Of a DNA stretch of 64,000 bases, positions 53,362 through 63,358 are shown in pieces. The notes under the pieces were generated by a model. It ran no database searches. It saw nothing but the letters and a program-made list of their open reading frames with translations, and was not told the DNA's origin. This DNA is from Campylobacter concisus (GTDB lineage Bacteria > Campylobacterota > Campylobacteria > Campylobacterales > Campylobacteraceae), in the NCBI RefSeq assembly GCF_002913745.1, contig NZ_PPCG01000024.1, positions 1-64,000 of the forward strand, written 5' to 3'. The position numbers and the translations under genes were made by a program. Every line of letters starts with the position of its first letter. Within the stretch, counting starts at the first letter, position 1.

Positions 53362-55170
53362 ATGGACTACATCAAGCTTTTAAAAGATAATGGCCTACTT
53401 AGGGTGATCGAGGAGCCAGTAGATATCGACCTAGAGATCGCGCACGCTAGCTATATCGAGGTCAAGCGCGAAGGCTCACAAGCACTACTTTTTACAAACC
53501 CAGTCTGCAAAAAAACTGGGCGTAAATTTGCCCCAGTGCTTACAAATATCTACGGCTCAAAAAGGGCGCTTGAGCTGATATTTGGCGTGCAGCCTGATGA
53601 GATCGCAGCTGAGATAGAAAAGCTTTTAAAGCCCAAAAAACCTGAGAATTTCAAAGAGAAGCTTGACTTTTTGGCCTATCTTTTTAGCATGAGAAAAATT
53701 TTTACCAAAAGGCTAAATGGCGAGGGCGAGTGCCAGCAGGTCAAATTTATTGGAGAGCAGGCTGATCTTTTGAGCCTGCCTGCGCTAAAGACTTGGCCAC
53801 ATGACGGAGGCGCTTTTATCACGATGGGGCAGGTCTATACGCAAAGTTTAGATGGTGCGCTGCAAAATTTAGGCATGTATAGACTGCAAATTTATGATAA
53901 AAATCGCCTTGGCATGCACTGGCAGATCCACAAAGACGGCGCAAATTTCTTTCACGAGTATAAGCGCGCTGGCCGTAAGATGCCAGTCTCTGTGGCGATC
54001 GGCGGTGATCCCCTCTATATCTGGTGCGGTCAGGCGCCACTGCCAAAGGGTGTCTTTGAGCTGCTACTTTACGGCTTCATCCGCAAAGAGCCAGCCAAGC
54101 TTGTAAAGTCGCTAACTAATGAAATTTACGTCCCGCACGACGCCGACTACGTGATCGAGGGCTTTGTGGATACTGCTAAGAGCGAGCTTGAGGGGCCATT
54201 TGGCGATCACACTGGCTTTTACACGCCAGTTGAGCCGTTTCCGGTGATGGAGGTCATGGCGATAACGAGCAAGCAAGACCCTGTCTTTCACGCGACCGTG
54301 GTTGGCAAGCCGCCGCTTGAAGATAAGTATATGGGCTGGGCGACCGAGCGCATTTTCTTGCCACTTTTGCGAACGACCGTGCCAGAGCTACTAGACTACA
54401 ATATGCCTGAAAATGGCGTCTTTCACAATCTTATCCTGGCCAAGATCAACGCCCTTTATCCAGCCCATGCAAAGCAGGCTATGCACGCGTTTTGGGGAGT
54501 TGGGCAGATGAGCTTTGTAAAGCATGCTATTTTCGTGGGCGTTGAGGGGCCTGCGCTTGAGGACTATGAGAAATTTGCGGACTTTGTGCTTGATAAATTT
54601 GGTAGCGAAAGTGTGCTGATAAGCCAAGGCGTGTGCGACCAGCTCGATCACGCCAGTCCAAACTCGTGCTTTGGTGGTAAGCTAGGCATCGACGCGACGC
54701 AGGACTTTTGTAAATTTAGCCCTGAGGTCTTAAGTGATGACGAGCTTTTGGCTAAATTTCAAAGCGTTTTGCCAAATGTTAAAGAGCTTAGGCAGTTTAA
54801 AAAGCAGAGTAAAACGCCTATTTGCGTGGTGAAATTTGAAAAAGATCGCCCTGTAAAAGAGCTATTTTCTAAGCTTTTGGAATTTAGGGAGTTTTTCAAG
54901 CTTTTAGTCGTAGTGGATATGCAAAACTACCTAGAAAACCCATATATGCTGCTTTGGCGCGTGACAAATAACATAGATGCTTTGCGTGATATCTACATAG
55001 ATGGTGAAAATTTCTGCGTGGATGCGACGATAAAGGACGAGCTAGAGGGCTATACTCGTGGCTGGCCTATGCAAACTGACTGCGAGCGTGAAGTGGTGGC
55101 TAAGCTTATTAGGCGTGGTGTAGTAAAAGATGAGCCAGAGCTGTTTCATAAATTTGAGATATTTGGGTAG
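53362..55170 (+). CDS. ubiD: UbiD-family prenylated-FMN decarboxylase
   Basis: UbiD-type enzymes decarboxylate aromatic or unsaturated acids with prenylated FMN supplied by UbiX. The 602 residues are longer than E. coli UbiD. Visible motifs are the IHKDGANFF and PVSVAIGGDPLY segments, the E-R-E region ending FGDHTGFYTPVEPFPVMEV, and MGWATERIFLPLL. In Campylobacter the likely job is menaquinone synthesis by the futalosine route, an inference from family and the hem/isp neighbours. A decayed inverted copy of its middle part lies just downstream. Confidence 0.93.
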   Translation: MDYIKLLKDNGLLRVIEEPVDIDLEIAHASYIEVKREGSQALLFTNPVCKKTGRKFAPVLTNIYGSKRALELIFGVQPDEIAAEIEKLLKPKKPENFKEKLDFLAYLFSMRKIFTKRLNGEGECQQVKFIGEQADLLSLPALKTWPHDGGAFITMGQVYTQSLDGALQNLGMYRLQIYDKNRLGMHWQIHKDGANFFHEYKRAGRKMPVSVAIGGDPLYIWCGQAPLPKGVFELLLYGFIRKEPAKLVKSLTNEIYVPHDADYVIEGFVDTAKSELEGPFGDHTGFYTPVEPFPVMEVMAITSKQDPVFHATVVGKPPLEDKYMGWATERIFLPLLRTTVPELLDYNMPENGVFHNLILAKINALYPAHAKQAMHAFWGVGQMSFVKHAIFVGVEGPALEDYEKFADFVLDKFGSESVLISQGVCDQLDHASPNSCFGGKLGIDATQDFCKFSPEVLSDDELLAKFQSVLPNVKELRQFKKQSKTPICVVKFEKDRPVKELFSKLLEFREFFKLLVVVDMQNYLENPYMLLWRVTNNIDALRDIYIDGENFCVDATIKDELEGYTRGWPMQTDCEREVVAKLIRRGVVKDEPELFHKFEIFG

Positions 55171-55171
55171 G

Positions 55172-55398
55172 GTTGTAGCCTAGTGGCTTTAGCACGCTCG
55201 TGCACAAAAGTGGCAAGAAAATGCGCTCAGCCCCCCCCCAACCCTTGTAGTTATATTCAAGCGGTTATGCTGGTCGCAGTCTTGTGAAATGCTAGCCCTG
55301 TTTGCTGGCCGTCTCCATCGCTAAAAATGGCTCGATCGGCGCATAAAGCCAGAGCGTGATCGCTCAAGTTCGCTCTTGGCCGTATAGACGAAGCTCTT
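55172..55398 (-). pseudogene. Decayed inverted fragment of a ubiD gene
   Basis: The minus strand aligns along its length with ubiD 54150-54401. A 24-base stretch at 55205-55228 is the exact inverse complement of ubiD 54346-54369. Translation gives WLYAPIEPF where ubiD has FYTPVEPF, then premature stops. A 12-base deletion and several smaller changes are visible. It abuts the ubiD stop tail to tail. It is either a relic of a second diverged ubiD or an old inverted partial duplication. Confidence 0.8.
55231..55239. repeat. C9 homopolymer tract
   Basis: Nine consecutive C (G9 on the minus strand) lie within the ubiD relic, where intact ubiD has GGGCTGGGCG. In Campylobacter, such G/C tracts are typical slippage sites. 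Confidence 0.85.
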
Positions 55399-55549
55399 GA
55401 TTATTAAGCTTTAAATTTGATTTAGCATTTTGGCTTGATAAAATTGCTTTTAAATTTAAAAGATCGGTTTTTGTGCTTAAAAATGGCTTAGTTTAAGACC
55501 GCTTTTAAGTGCTAGATAAAATTTCTATTTAAATTTATCTGTTTTTCTG

Positions 55550-55589
55550 GGTTGGCTGGTTGGCTGGTTGGCTGGTTGGCTGGTTGGCT
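55550..55589. repeat. Tandem array of five GGTTGGCT units
   Basis: Five exact head-to-tail copies of an 8-base unit cover 40 bases outside any gene. The copy number is likely to vary between strains. Confidence 0.9.
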
Positions 55590-56021
55590 TGAAAACTACA
55601 TCGGTAACTACAGATTTTTAAATTTAGCACTTCAAATTTCTTAAAATACTAAAAATAATATACAAAAATTTACGTAAAATAATATGATTTTGCCTTGCCA
55701 GAGGTAAAAATTTAGAGTTGTGTGCTAGAAAAATTTAAATTTGATCTGTTATGTGAGCATAAAAACATCTAAAATCAAAAGATCAGGAGTGTAAAAACTT
55801 TTAAATTTAAATAACTAGAAGCGTCAAAACTTTTCAATTTAATAAAGTTAGCAGATTACAGGTGCGTTTTTTTAAAAAAAGATATGCTATGCCAGCTTTT
55901 GGTAAATCAAGCGTTTAAAATAACTTATTTTTGTTTTTTAGAAAAATTATAAACCCTAAATACAAGATTGAAAAATCGCACGAATGCCATAATGCTTTAA
56001 ATTTGACGTAGTAAATTTAGC

Positions 56022-57041
56022 TTATAAATTTACCAAACCGACCTTCAAAACATGCTCTTTTAGCCCGTTTGGTATCTCGCCATTTTCAAGTGCCATTAGC
56101 TCGCTCGCTCTTAGGACATAAAAGTCTTGCAAGCTTCTGTTGGCAGAATTCTCAAGCTTTTTTGCTAGCGTGTCAAAGATATAAAACTCCGCTTCATTGC
56201 TTGCTAGTAAAAAGTCAGCCCCACTATCAAATGCAGCAAAAACTATCTTGCTAGCAAGTTTGCAAGCTAGCTCTTCATCGGCCTTTAAAAGATAATATCC
56301 ACAAGGCATTTTGGCGTTTAGCTCTATAAAATTTGCCTTATATGCGCTTAAATTTGCAGGCAGTCTGTCTTTTATGACTATCTTAAACTCTTTAAATTTA
56401 CTAAGTTTTTCTATCTTTTCAAGCTCATTTTCATATTTTTGCGCAGCTTTTATGCCTAAAATTTCTTTGAAAAATTTAATCGCTTCGTTGTAAATTTCAC
56501 TTCCACCAAATAGCAAATCATCAAGCTCACAGGCTATCAAAACGCCGTTTTTACCGCTAACTAGCTTTAAAATTTCATCATTTTTCTCATTTTTATAAAG
56601 ATAATGAGCTAGCATTATCGCTGCCGCGCCTATAAAATTTGGCTCGTAGTCTTTCACAAAATCAGCGTAAAAATGGGACTTAAAGCTAGCGTATAGCTCT
56701 TTATCAGCTCTTTTACAAAAGCTAGCAAATGGCTCAAATTTCGCCCAAAAATCATCATCATTTATGGCAAGATCTAAAACCGCTCTTTTCTCATTAAGCG
56801 GGGCTATGCAAAGCTCGCTGCCAAGTTTTTGAGCTAAATTTGCAAGTGGCTGGGCGGTGCTAACTACGACGTCATTTACCTTGACAAAGCCCTCAAATGG
56901 GCTAAAGTAGGGGTCTATGCTCTTTACGTGGGCAAAAAGCTCGTTTAAGTTTGCAAAGTCTGAAATCTCTAAAAAATAGGGCTTAAAATATGCCAAAACA
57001 TCTCTTTTCGCGTCAAATCTAAAAATCTCAACTCTTTGCAT
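56022..57041 (-). CDS. Hypothetical protein, DUF5644-like
   Basis: The 339-residue soluble protein begins MQRVEIFRFDAKRDVLAYFK. I associate this with a Campylobacter family annotated DUF5644/HdrB-like C-terminal domain; that link is from memory and is weak. Cysteines at CKRADKELY, VLIACELDD and MPCGYYLL are scattered, without a CCG motif. The gene is divergent from thiL and shares a 63-base promoter region with it. C. jejuni has an uncharacterised gene in this position (recalled, Cj1459). Function unknown. Confidence 0.65.
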   Translation of the reverse strand: MQRVEIFRFDAKRDVLAYFKPYFLEISDFANLNELFAHVKSIDPYFSPFEGFVKVNDVVVSTAQPLANLAQKLGSELCIAPLNEKRAVLDLAINDDDFWAKFEPFASFCKRADKELYASFKSHFYADFVKDYEPNFIGAAAIMLAHYLYKNEKNDEILKLVSGKNGVLIACELDDLLFGGSEIYNEAIKFFKEILGIKAAQKYENELEKIEKLSKFKEFKIVIKDRLPANLSAYKANFIELNAKMPCGYYLLKADEELACKLASKIVFAAFDSGADFLLASNEAEFYIFDTLAKKLENSANRSLQDFYVLRASELMALENGEIPNGLKEHVLKVGLVNL

Positions 57042-57062
57042 CTCTATCCTTTTTTTGGGCTT

Positions 57063-57068
57063 ATTTTA
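57063..57068 (-). promoter_or_regulatory. Putative -10 box for the DUF5644-like gene
   Basis: On the minus strand this reads TAAAAT within GGATAAAATAAG, 21 bases before the start at 57041. AAAGGATAGAG contains the ribosome binding site. Confidence 0.5.
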
Positions 57069-57092
57069 TCCTAAATTTAAAAGGAGTTTCAT

Positions 57093-57098
57093 TATAAT
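57093..57098 (+). promoter_or_regulatory. -10 box of thiL, implying a leaderless transcript
   Basis: TATAAT ends only 6 bases before the thiL ATG at 57105. Transcription normally begins about 6-8 bases after a -10 box, which would be at or beside the ATG itself. Confidence 0.55.
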
Positions 57099-57104
57099 AG
57101 CTCA

Positions 57105-57926
57105 ATGGATAAAGAAAATTTTACGATTGCATGCTTTAGTAACGCATATATCGGCGATGATGCGGCGGTTGCTGGCAAAATGGTCTTTAGCAAGGACATT
57201 TTTGCGCAAAATTCGCACTTTAAGCTTGGCTGGCTAAGCCTTGAAGAGACCGGCTACAAGGCGATGATCGTAAATTTTTCAGATACGATCGTGATGAATG
57301 CAAAGCCAAAGTTTGCCCTTCTTGGGCTTAGTCTGCCAAAGAGCTTCACGCCGCACCAGATAGACGAGCTAAGTAGGGGCATAAATAGGGCGTGCGAGGA
57401 GTTTGGCGTAAAGATAATCGGCGGCGACACGATAAGTAGCCCCATTTTAAACATAAGCGTTAGCGTGATCGGCGAGCTAAAGGGCAGGGCTGTGCTTAGG
57501 AAAAATGCTAAATTTGGCGATCTTATCGCATTTACAGGCAAACTTGGAGGCAGCCAAAAGGGGCTAAACTCGCTTTTAAGACTGGCTCAAATTTCTAAAA
57601 ACTCACGATTTAAAAAGCCTGTTTTAAGAGATAAGTTTTTTTACAAAGCAGCTCATCTTATAAACTCCGCCATGGATATCTCAGACGGGCTAAATACCGA
57701 CCTTGGCAAGCTTTTAAAAGCTAGCAAAAAGGGCGCTAAATTTACAAAAAAACTAAGCAAATTTGAGCTTAGTAGCGGCGAGGAGTACGAGGTTTTATTT
57801 ACCTTTAGTCCTAAAAATTTAAGCGCTATTAAAAGGATCGCTGCAAAAACTAGGACAAAGATCAACATCTTTGCAAAAATTTCACACAAAAGGTTAAGAC
57901 AAAATGCAAGAAGCCACCACTTTTAA
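57105..57926 (+). CDS. thiL: Thiamine-monophosphate kinase
   Basis: ThiL phosphorylates thiamine monophosphate to the active cofactor. The 273 residues have the N-terminal acidic loop YIGDDAAV, the signature [20 protein letters not shown] (here replacing the usual VSDLAAMGA region), [10 protein letters not shown], and [17 protein letters not shown]. This is the short epsilonproteobacterial form. No ribosome binding site sits next to the ATG; see the promoter at 57093. The 3' end overlaps truD by 23 bases. Confidence 0.88.
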   Translation: MDKENFTIACFSNAYIGDDAAVAGKMVFSKDIFAQNSHFKLGWLSLEETGYKAMIVNFSDTIVMNAKPKFALLGLSLPKSFTPHQIDELSRGINRACEEFGVKIIGGDTISSPILNISVSVIGELKGRAVLRKNAKFGDLIAFTGKLGGSQKGLNSLLRLAQISKNSRFKKPVLRDKFFYKAAHLINSAMDISDGLNTDLGKLLKASKKGAKFTKKLSKFELSSGEEYEVLFTFSPKNLSAIKRIAAKTRTKINIFAKISHKRLRQNARSHHF

Positions 57927-59028
57927 GCCGCTCTATGCGCTTACTCATGCGCCCATCGAGGCATATTTTTCTAAAAATTCAGATGATTTTGTCGTGCGCG
58001 AGATACCACTTTATGAATTTAGTGGCGACGGCGAGCACTTGATCGTTGAAATTTCTAAAAAAGATATGACGACAAGTGATGCTTTGCACGCTTTAAGCGA
58101 GGTTACTGGGGCTAAGATGCGCGACTTTGGCTATGCTGGGCTAAAAGACAAGCAGGGCATGACGACGCAGTTTATCTCGATGCCTCGTAAATTTGAGAGT
58201 GCGCTTGCAAACTTTAGCCATGAAAAGATGAAAATTTTAAATTTAAACGTGCATAAAAACAAGCTTCGCATCGGACATCTAAAGGGCAATAGCTTTTTTA
58301 TCCGCCTAAAAAAGGTGCTGCCAAGTAGCGCTAAAAAGCTCGAGCAGGCATTTGTCAGCATCGATAAAATGGGCTATGCAAACTACTTTGGCTATCAGCG
58401 CTTTGGTAAATTTGGCGATAATGCTGAAACTGGCCTTGAGCTACTTAAAAACGGCACGATAAATGGTAAAAAGAGCAAAAATGTAAAGCTAAATGACTTT
58501 TTGATCTCAGCCTATCAAAGCGATCTTTTCAACCGCTACCTTAGCAAAAGGGTCGAAATTTCAAGGTTTGTAAGCGACTTTAGCCTAAGTGAGCTAGGCG
58601 AAATTTATAAAAACTTTAGCAAGGATGATCTAAAGGCGATGAAGGCGCAGGAGAGCTTTTTTAAGCTTTTGCCAGGAGAGGTTTTGGGGCACTATCCATT
58701 TGGCAAGCTCTTTTTGTGTGAAAATTTAGATCAAGAGGCGCAAAGATTTGCTAAGCGTGATATCACAAGCCTTGGACTTATAGTCGGTGCAAAGGCCTAT
58801 GAGGCAAGCGGCGTGGCAAAAGAGCTTGAGGATGAAATTTTCGCTGAGGCATTTTCGCTTACTTCAAAGATCGCTGGCTCAAGGCGCTTTAACTGGGCGT
58901 ATCTTGAAAATACAAGCTACAAATACAACGAAGAAAACGCTCATTTTAGCTTAAATTTCACACTTCAAAAGGGCTCATATGCCACGGTTGTGCTAGAGGA
59001 AATTTTGCATAAAAATATATTTGAGTAG
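57904..59028 (+). CDS. truD: tRNA pseudouridine(13) synthase TruD
   Basis: TruD converts U13 to pseudouridine in certain tRNAs. The 374 residues have the catalytic aspartate in [16 protein letters not shown], the GNSFFIRL strand and the family hallmark [14 protein letters not shown]. The inserted TRUD domain lies between about 140 and 290. The start overlaps thiL by 23 bases in another frame, an arrangement also found in C. jejuni (recalled). Confidence 0.95.
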   Translation: MQEATTFKPLYALTHAPIEAYFSKNSDDFVVREIPLYEFSGDGEHLIVEISKKDMTTSDALHALSEVTGAKMRDFGYAGLKDKQGMTTQFISMPRKFESALANFSHEKMKILNLNVHKNKLRIGHLKGNSFFIRLKKVLPSSAKKLEQAFVSIDKMGYANYFGYQRFGKFGDNAETGLELLKNGTINGKKSKNVKLNDFLISAYQSDLFNRYLSKRVEISRFVSDFSLSELGEIYKNFSKDDLKAMKAQESFFKLLPGEVLGHYPFGKLFLCENLDQEAQRFAKRDITSLGLIVGAKAYEASGVAKELEDEIFAEAFSLTSKIAGSRRFNWAYLENTSYKYNEENAHFSLNFTLQKGSYATVVLEEILHKNIFE

Positions 59029-59085
59029 GGCAAATTTAAAGATAGTTTTAAAAGTGGGGTTGGCTAAATTTGGCTGGTTTAAATT

Positions 59086-59112
59086 TAAAAAGGTCCAGCT
59101 CTCGCTAGACCT
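59086..59112 (-). terminator. Hairpin terminator after the chemotaxis receptor
   Basis: On the minus strand AGGTC-AGC and GCT-GACCT pair with one mismatch around a 4-base loop (59091-59112), followed by TTTTT. It lies 37 bases past the receptor stop. Confidence 0.65.
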
Positions 59113-59148
59113 AAAACATTAAATTTAAGAAGTAAAAGAGGTAAAAAC

Positions 59149-61124
59149 TTAAGTTCTAAAGACGCTAAGTTTAGTATTTAGCGCATCTGTCATCTTATTT
59201 AGATGCTCAGCTGCAGAAGCTATCTCTTCGACGCTTCTAGCATTTTCAGATGAAATTTGATTGATCTCTGAGATACCATCCATGATCTCATTTACGTTTT
59301 TACCAGTTGCGATGTAGTCTTGCATAGTCTTATCTGACATCGCTATGGCGTTATTCATCGTTGCGCTCATATCATTTATCGTCTTTTCAACGTCACTTGC
59401 CACATGGGTTAGCTCTTGAATTTGTTTAGAGTTGATGCCCATTTGCTCGCTGCTGTCATTGATCGCTTGAACGATAACGTTGATAGTTGCATTTATCTCT
59501 GTTAGAGATTTTTGAGTTCTCTCAGCTAGCTGTCTAACCTCATCAGCAACGACTGCAAAGCCACGTCCATGCTCGCCCGCTCTTGCTGCTTCTATTGCTG
59601 CGTTAAGAGCTAGTAAATTTGTCTGATCAGCGATGTCATTGATAACCACAAGGACTGATTTAACCTGCTCAGCATCACGGCTAAGCTGCTCGATCTTGCC
59701 AGCCATTTGATTTTCAACATTAGCAGAATCAACGATCTGAGACGATAGAGATTTAATAGCTTCAGTAGCTGTTTTTATATGAGTGCTTGCCTTTTGAAGG
59801 TCATCTTTACCAGCTTGAGCAACTGCTAGTGACTCTTTCATATTCTCTTGCATTACTTTACATCTTTGATTTGTCTCTTCTACTATTTGAGTTGACTCTT
59901 CTACACGCTTACCTGTTTGAAGAGATGTAGAGCTTAGCTCGTTTGCAACTGAGCTGTTTTCATTTGAAAGATTTTTAGTGTCGCTTATAAGTACTCTTAT
60001 TCTCTCTATAAAATCATTTATATCATTGCTTATCTTAGCAATCTCATCTTTGCCGTAGATTGGGATTTTAAGCGTAAAGTCAGATGTTATAGCATTTAAA
60101 TTTGCTCCTAATCTATCAATAGGATTTGCAACCATCTTTTTAAGTAGTAATATAGATACTATTATAAGAAGCAATGTAACTATAATGCTTGCAATAATGA
60201 AGTTTTTACTAACCACTTTTAGAGGTGTTAAAAAATCATCTGTAATAGCTGAACCAAGTAAAATCCAGTCTAGTTTGTCAAATGGTTTAAATGCCGCTAT
60301 TCTTTCAACTCCATCAGCTACAACAAGTTTGGCACCTTCTCTCTCTTTTGTGATGTTATCCATAGTAGCTTTTAGCTCACCACTTAGCTCTTTACCAGCT
60401 TGATTTGGGTGGATATCAAATTTATTAGTCTTTGTATTAAAGATAGAGAAGTATCCATGCTCACCTAGCTTCATAGAAGCAAATGTCTTTTTAAGATCCT
60501 CTAGACCGTTTGTGAAGTCGTAACCAACATACAAAATTCCTATAACGTCATTGCCATTAACAATAGGCTCATATATCTCATATAGTTGCGACCAAATAAA
60601 TTTACAACACCTACATATCGTTCTTTGTTTATTGCATTTTTATAAACTGGACTATTTTTATCTAGTAGTGTGCCGACAGCTTTGCTACCATCTGGCTGTG
60701 TTACGGCAGTACTTACTCTTAAAAAGCTATCGCCTGATTTTGCAAAAACGGTTGAAATTCCGCCATTTGATGCTCTGCTAAATTTATCAATAATATCGTA
60801 GTTGTTATTTAAAATACCGCCTTGAGAGACTAGTTCAAGTGCTTCGTAATTGCCAGTCTTACTCATCTGATGATCAACTGAGATTTTTCCAACCAACTCT
60901 TTAAAGACGCTCATTAACGTCTCTGCATTATTAACATTGTCCTTGTTAAATAGTTCAACCGTATCCATTGCAAGTGCAACGTTTTGTTTAACAGTAGTTA
61001 CCACTCCATTCTTGATCTCACGCTCTAAGACATATGATGTGTAGAAAACAAAACAAGCCATACAGACCGCCAAGACTACAGCAATCGTTGCTGAAACTTT
61101 TACCAAAATACTTCGTAAATTCAT
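59149..61124 (-). pseudogene. Frameshifted methyl-accepting chemotaxis receptor
   Basis: Two minus-strand frames make one receptor. The first (61124 to 60540) has a membrane helix (about 8-30) and a Cache-like periplasmic sensor, and runs out of frame at [12 protein letters not shown]. The second continues as [25 protein letters not shown]-like sequence, a second membrane helix, a HAMP domain, and a complete signalling domain with the hairpin tip [21 protein letters not shown] (partial) and [19 protein letters not shown]. One missing base near 60574-60582 accounts for the break. Restored length is about 658 residues. Ligand unknown. Real decay and sequencing error are both possible. Confidence 0.88.
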
Positions 61125-61153
61125 TTGATTCCCTCCTATGGATTTATGTCTTG

Positions 61154-61159
61154 ATTATA
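61154..61159 (-). promoter_or_regulatory. Putative -10 box for the chemotaxis receptor
   Basis: On the minus strand this reads TATAAT within TAGTATAATCAAG, 29 bases before the start at 61124. GGAGGG is the ribosome binding site. Confidence 0.55.
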
Positions 61160-61328
61160 CTACTATTTTAAATGAAAGCTATACAAATAGCCATAATTAA
61201 TAATAATTTTTAAATATGTATTATTATTTTATTTATAAAATATAACTCTTTTAGAATATTTTATAAAATTTATAAAAGAACTTGATAGCACTACTATCAA
61301 GGTTAAGTATATTTTTATCACTTTGTGC

Positions 61329-61334
61329 TATAAT
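61329..61334 (+). promoter_or_regulatory. Putative -10 box for htpG
   Basis: TATAAT within GTGCTATAATCTGCC lies 31 bases before the htpG ATG. AAGGAAAAG is the ribosome binding site. I see no HAIR-like repeat here. Confidence 0.65.
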
Positions 61335-61365
61335 CTGCCAAAAATTTTAAAACAAGGAAAAGAAA

Positions 61366-63222
61366 ATGGCAGATAAATTTGAATTTCAGACCGAGGTCAA
61401 TGACCTTTTAAATTTGATGATCCACTCTCTTTACTCAAACAAAGAGATATTTTTAAGAGAGCTCATATCAAACTCAAATGACGCGCTTGACAAGCTAAAC
61501 TACCTATGTTTGACCGATGAAAAGTATAAAAGCTTAAGCTATACTCCAAGGATCGACATCAAAGTAGATGAAAAAGCTAAGACTTTAACCATCAGCGACA
61601 ACGGTATAGGTATGGATAAAGACGAGCTAATCGCAAATTTAGGCACCATTGCAAGAAGTGGCACAAAGGGTTTTATGCAAAGCTTAAGTGGTGATGCCAA
61701 AAAAGATAGCTCGCTGATCGGCCAGTTTGGCGTGGGCTTTTACTCAGCATTTATGGTGGCAAGCAAGATCGAAGTCATAAGTAAACGAGCACTAAGCGAG
61801 AAGGCTTATAAATGGACATCTGACGCAAAAAGCTACGAGATCGAAGATGCTAAAAAAGATAGCTTTGGTACGGATATAATCCTCCATTTAAACGACGATG
61901 AATTTGCAAATTCTTGGCGTATCGAAGAGATAGTCAAAAAATATTCAAACCACATCCCTTATCCTATATTTATGGATAAAGAGAGCTATGTCGCACCAAA
62001 AGAAGGCGAAAAAGAGGGCACTTATGAGACCAAAAACGAGCAGATAAACAAGGCAAATGCGCTTTGGAGGCTAAATAAAGCTAGCTTAAAAGAGCAAGAC
62101 TACAACGACTTTTATAAGCAAATTTCACATGACAGCAGCGATCCGCTCCTTTATATCCATACAAAGGCTGAGGGCAAGATCGAGTACTCGACACTATTTT
62201 ATGTGCCAAGCACCGAGCCGTTTGACCTCTTTAGGGTTGATTATCAAAGTGGCGTGAAGCTCTATGTGAAGAGGGTTTTTATAACTGACGATGCAAAAGA
62301 GCTTTTGCCGCCGTATTTAAGATTTATCAAAGGTGTGATCGACGTTGAAGACCTGCCGCTAAACGTTAGCCGTGAAATTTTACAAGAAAATGCGATCATG
62401 AGAAGCGTCAAAGAGCAGAGCGTGAAGAAAATTTTAAGCGAACTTGCAAAAGTAAAAGATAACGACCGCGAAAAATACATAAAATTTTACAAACTATTTG
62501 GCAAGGTTTTAAAAGAGGGACTTTACGGCTTTAACGCTGAAAAAGAGCAAATTTTGGATCTTTGCCTATTTAAAAGCTCAAAAAGAGACGGACTTATCAG
62601 CCTAAAAGAGTACAAAGAGGCGATGAAAGAGGATCAAAAGTCGATCTACTACATCAGCGGCAACAACGAAAATATGCTAAGAAATTCGCCGCTTCTTGAG
62701 AGCTTTAAGAAAAACGATATCGAAGTGTTAATAATGGACGAAGAGATCGACACGATCGTCATGCCAATGGTAAATGAATTTGACAAAACACCTCTAAAAT
62801 CAATCTCACACGCTGATATAAATGACGAGATCAAAAACGATGAGAAGGTCGATGAGAGCAAGGTTGCAAACACGCTTGTTAAGATGAAAGAGATCTTAAA
62901 AGACGAGGTTAAAGACGTTAGGCTAAGCTCAAGACTTTCAAGCTCGGCTGCTGTGCTAATATATGATAAAAACGACCCTGATTACGCTATGCAAGAGATG
63001 TTAAAACAGATGGGACAAGGCGCAAATGCTCCAAAAGTTAAGCCGATCTTGGAGATCAATGCTGATCATGAAATTTTCGCAAAACTTGAGAAAAATGAGG
63101 CAATGGTTTATGACATAGCGCCTTTGCTTCTTGATATGGCAAGGCTAAATGAGGGTATGAGCCTAGAAAATCCAGCTAAATTTTCAGAACTTCTAACAAA
63201 AGTGATGATAAAAGCTATATAA
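61366..63222 (+). CDS. htpG: Hsp90-family chaperone HtpG
   Basis: HtpG is the bacterial Hsp90, an ATP-dependent dimeric chaperone. The 618 residues show the N-terminal GHKL ATPase with [26 protein letters not shown] and [16 protein letters not shown]. The middle domain has the catalytic arginine region [11 protein letters not shown], and a C-terminal dimerisation part completes the protein. It is a single gene with a clear promoter and a hairpin terminator. Confidence 0.97.
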   Translation: MADKFEFQTEVNDLLNLMIHSLYSNKEIFLRELISNSNDALDKLNYLCLTDEKYKSLSYTPRIDIKVDEKAKTLTISDNGIGMDKDELIANLGTIARSGTKGFMQSLSGDAKKDSSLIGQFGVGFYSAFMVASKIEVISKRALSEKAYKWTSDAKSYEIEDAKKDSFGTDIILHLNDDEFANSWRIEEIVKKYSNHIPYPIFMDKESYVAPKEGEKEGTYETKNEQINKANALWRLNKASLKEQDYNDFYKQISHDSSDPLLYIHTKAEGKIEYSTLFYVPSTEPFDLFRVDYQSGVKLYVKRVFITDDAKELLPPYLRFIKGVIDVEDLPLNVSREILQENAIMRSVKEQSVKKILSELAKVKDNDREKYIKFYKLFGKVLKEGLYGFNAEKEQILDLCLFKSSKRDGLISLKEYKEAMKEDQKSIYYISGNNENMLRNSPLLESFKKNDIEVLIMDEEIDTIVMPMVNEFDKTPLKSISHADINDEIKNDEKVDESKVANTLVKMKEILKDEVKDVRLSSRLSSSAAVLIYDKNDPDYAMQEMLKQMGQGANAPKVKPILEINADHEIFAKLEKNEAMVYDIAPLLLDMARLNEGMSLENPAKFSELLTKVMIKAI

Positions 63223-63229
63223 AATTTGT

Positions 63230-63251
63230 AAGCCCAAAGAAATTTGGGCTT
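63230..63251. terminator. Hairpin after htpG
   Basis: AAGCCCAAA (63230-63238) pairs perfectly with TTTGGGCTT (63243-63251) around loop GAAA, starting 8 bases past the htpG stop. Confidence 0.75.
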
Positions 63252-63330
63252 GACTCTACTTCTATAAATTTTTTAATTTCTTATATTTATTGTTTTATTG
63301 CATTAAAAATTTAATTGTGTAAGTCAAATC

Positions 63331-63352
63331 TCCCACGCCAAAAGACGTGGGA
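63331..63352. terminator. Hairpin between htpG and the CCG-domain reductase gene
   Basis: TCCCACG (63331-63337) pairs with CGTGGGA (63346-63352) around an 8-base loop. It lies just past the stop of the minus-strand gene at 63359 and probably terminates it. Confidence 0.6.
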
Positions 63353-63358
63353 TAAAAT

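Larger units (their letters stand above)
55171..56021. other. Gene-free region downstream of ubiD with relic and simple repeats
   Basis: These 851 bases hold no intact gene. The first 230 bases are a decayed inverted ubiD fragment, with a C9 tract inside it. An array of five GGTTGGCT units lies at 55550-55589. The remainder is AT-rich with many AAATTT words and no coding signal that I can see. Confidence 0.75.

Noticed and set aside
55231-55239. Phase-variable contingency gene at the C9 tract
   Set aside because: No open reading frame crosses the tract in any frame long enough to be a gene; it sits in a decayed ubiD fragment.
55550-55589. CRISPR array
   Set aside because: The units are 8 bases long and directly contiguous, with no spacers and no cas genes nearby.
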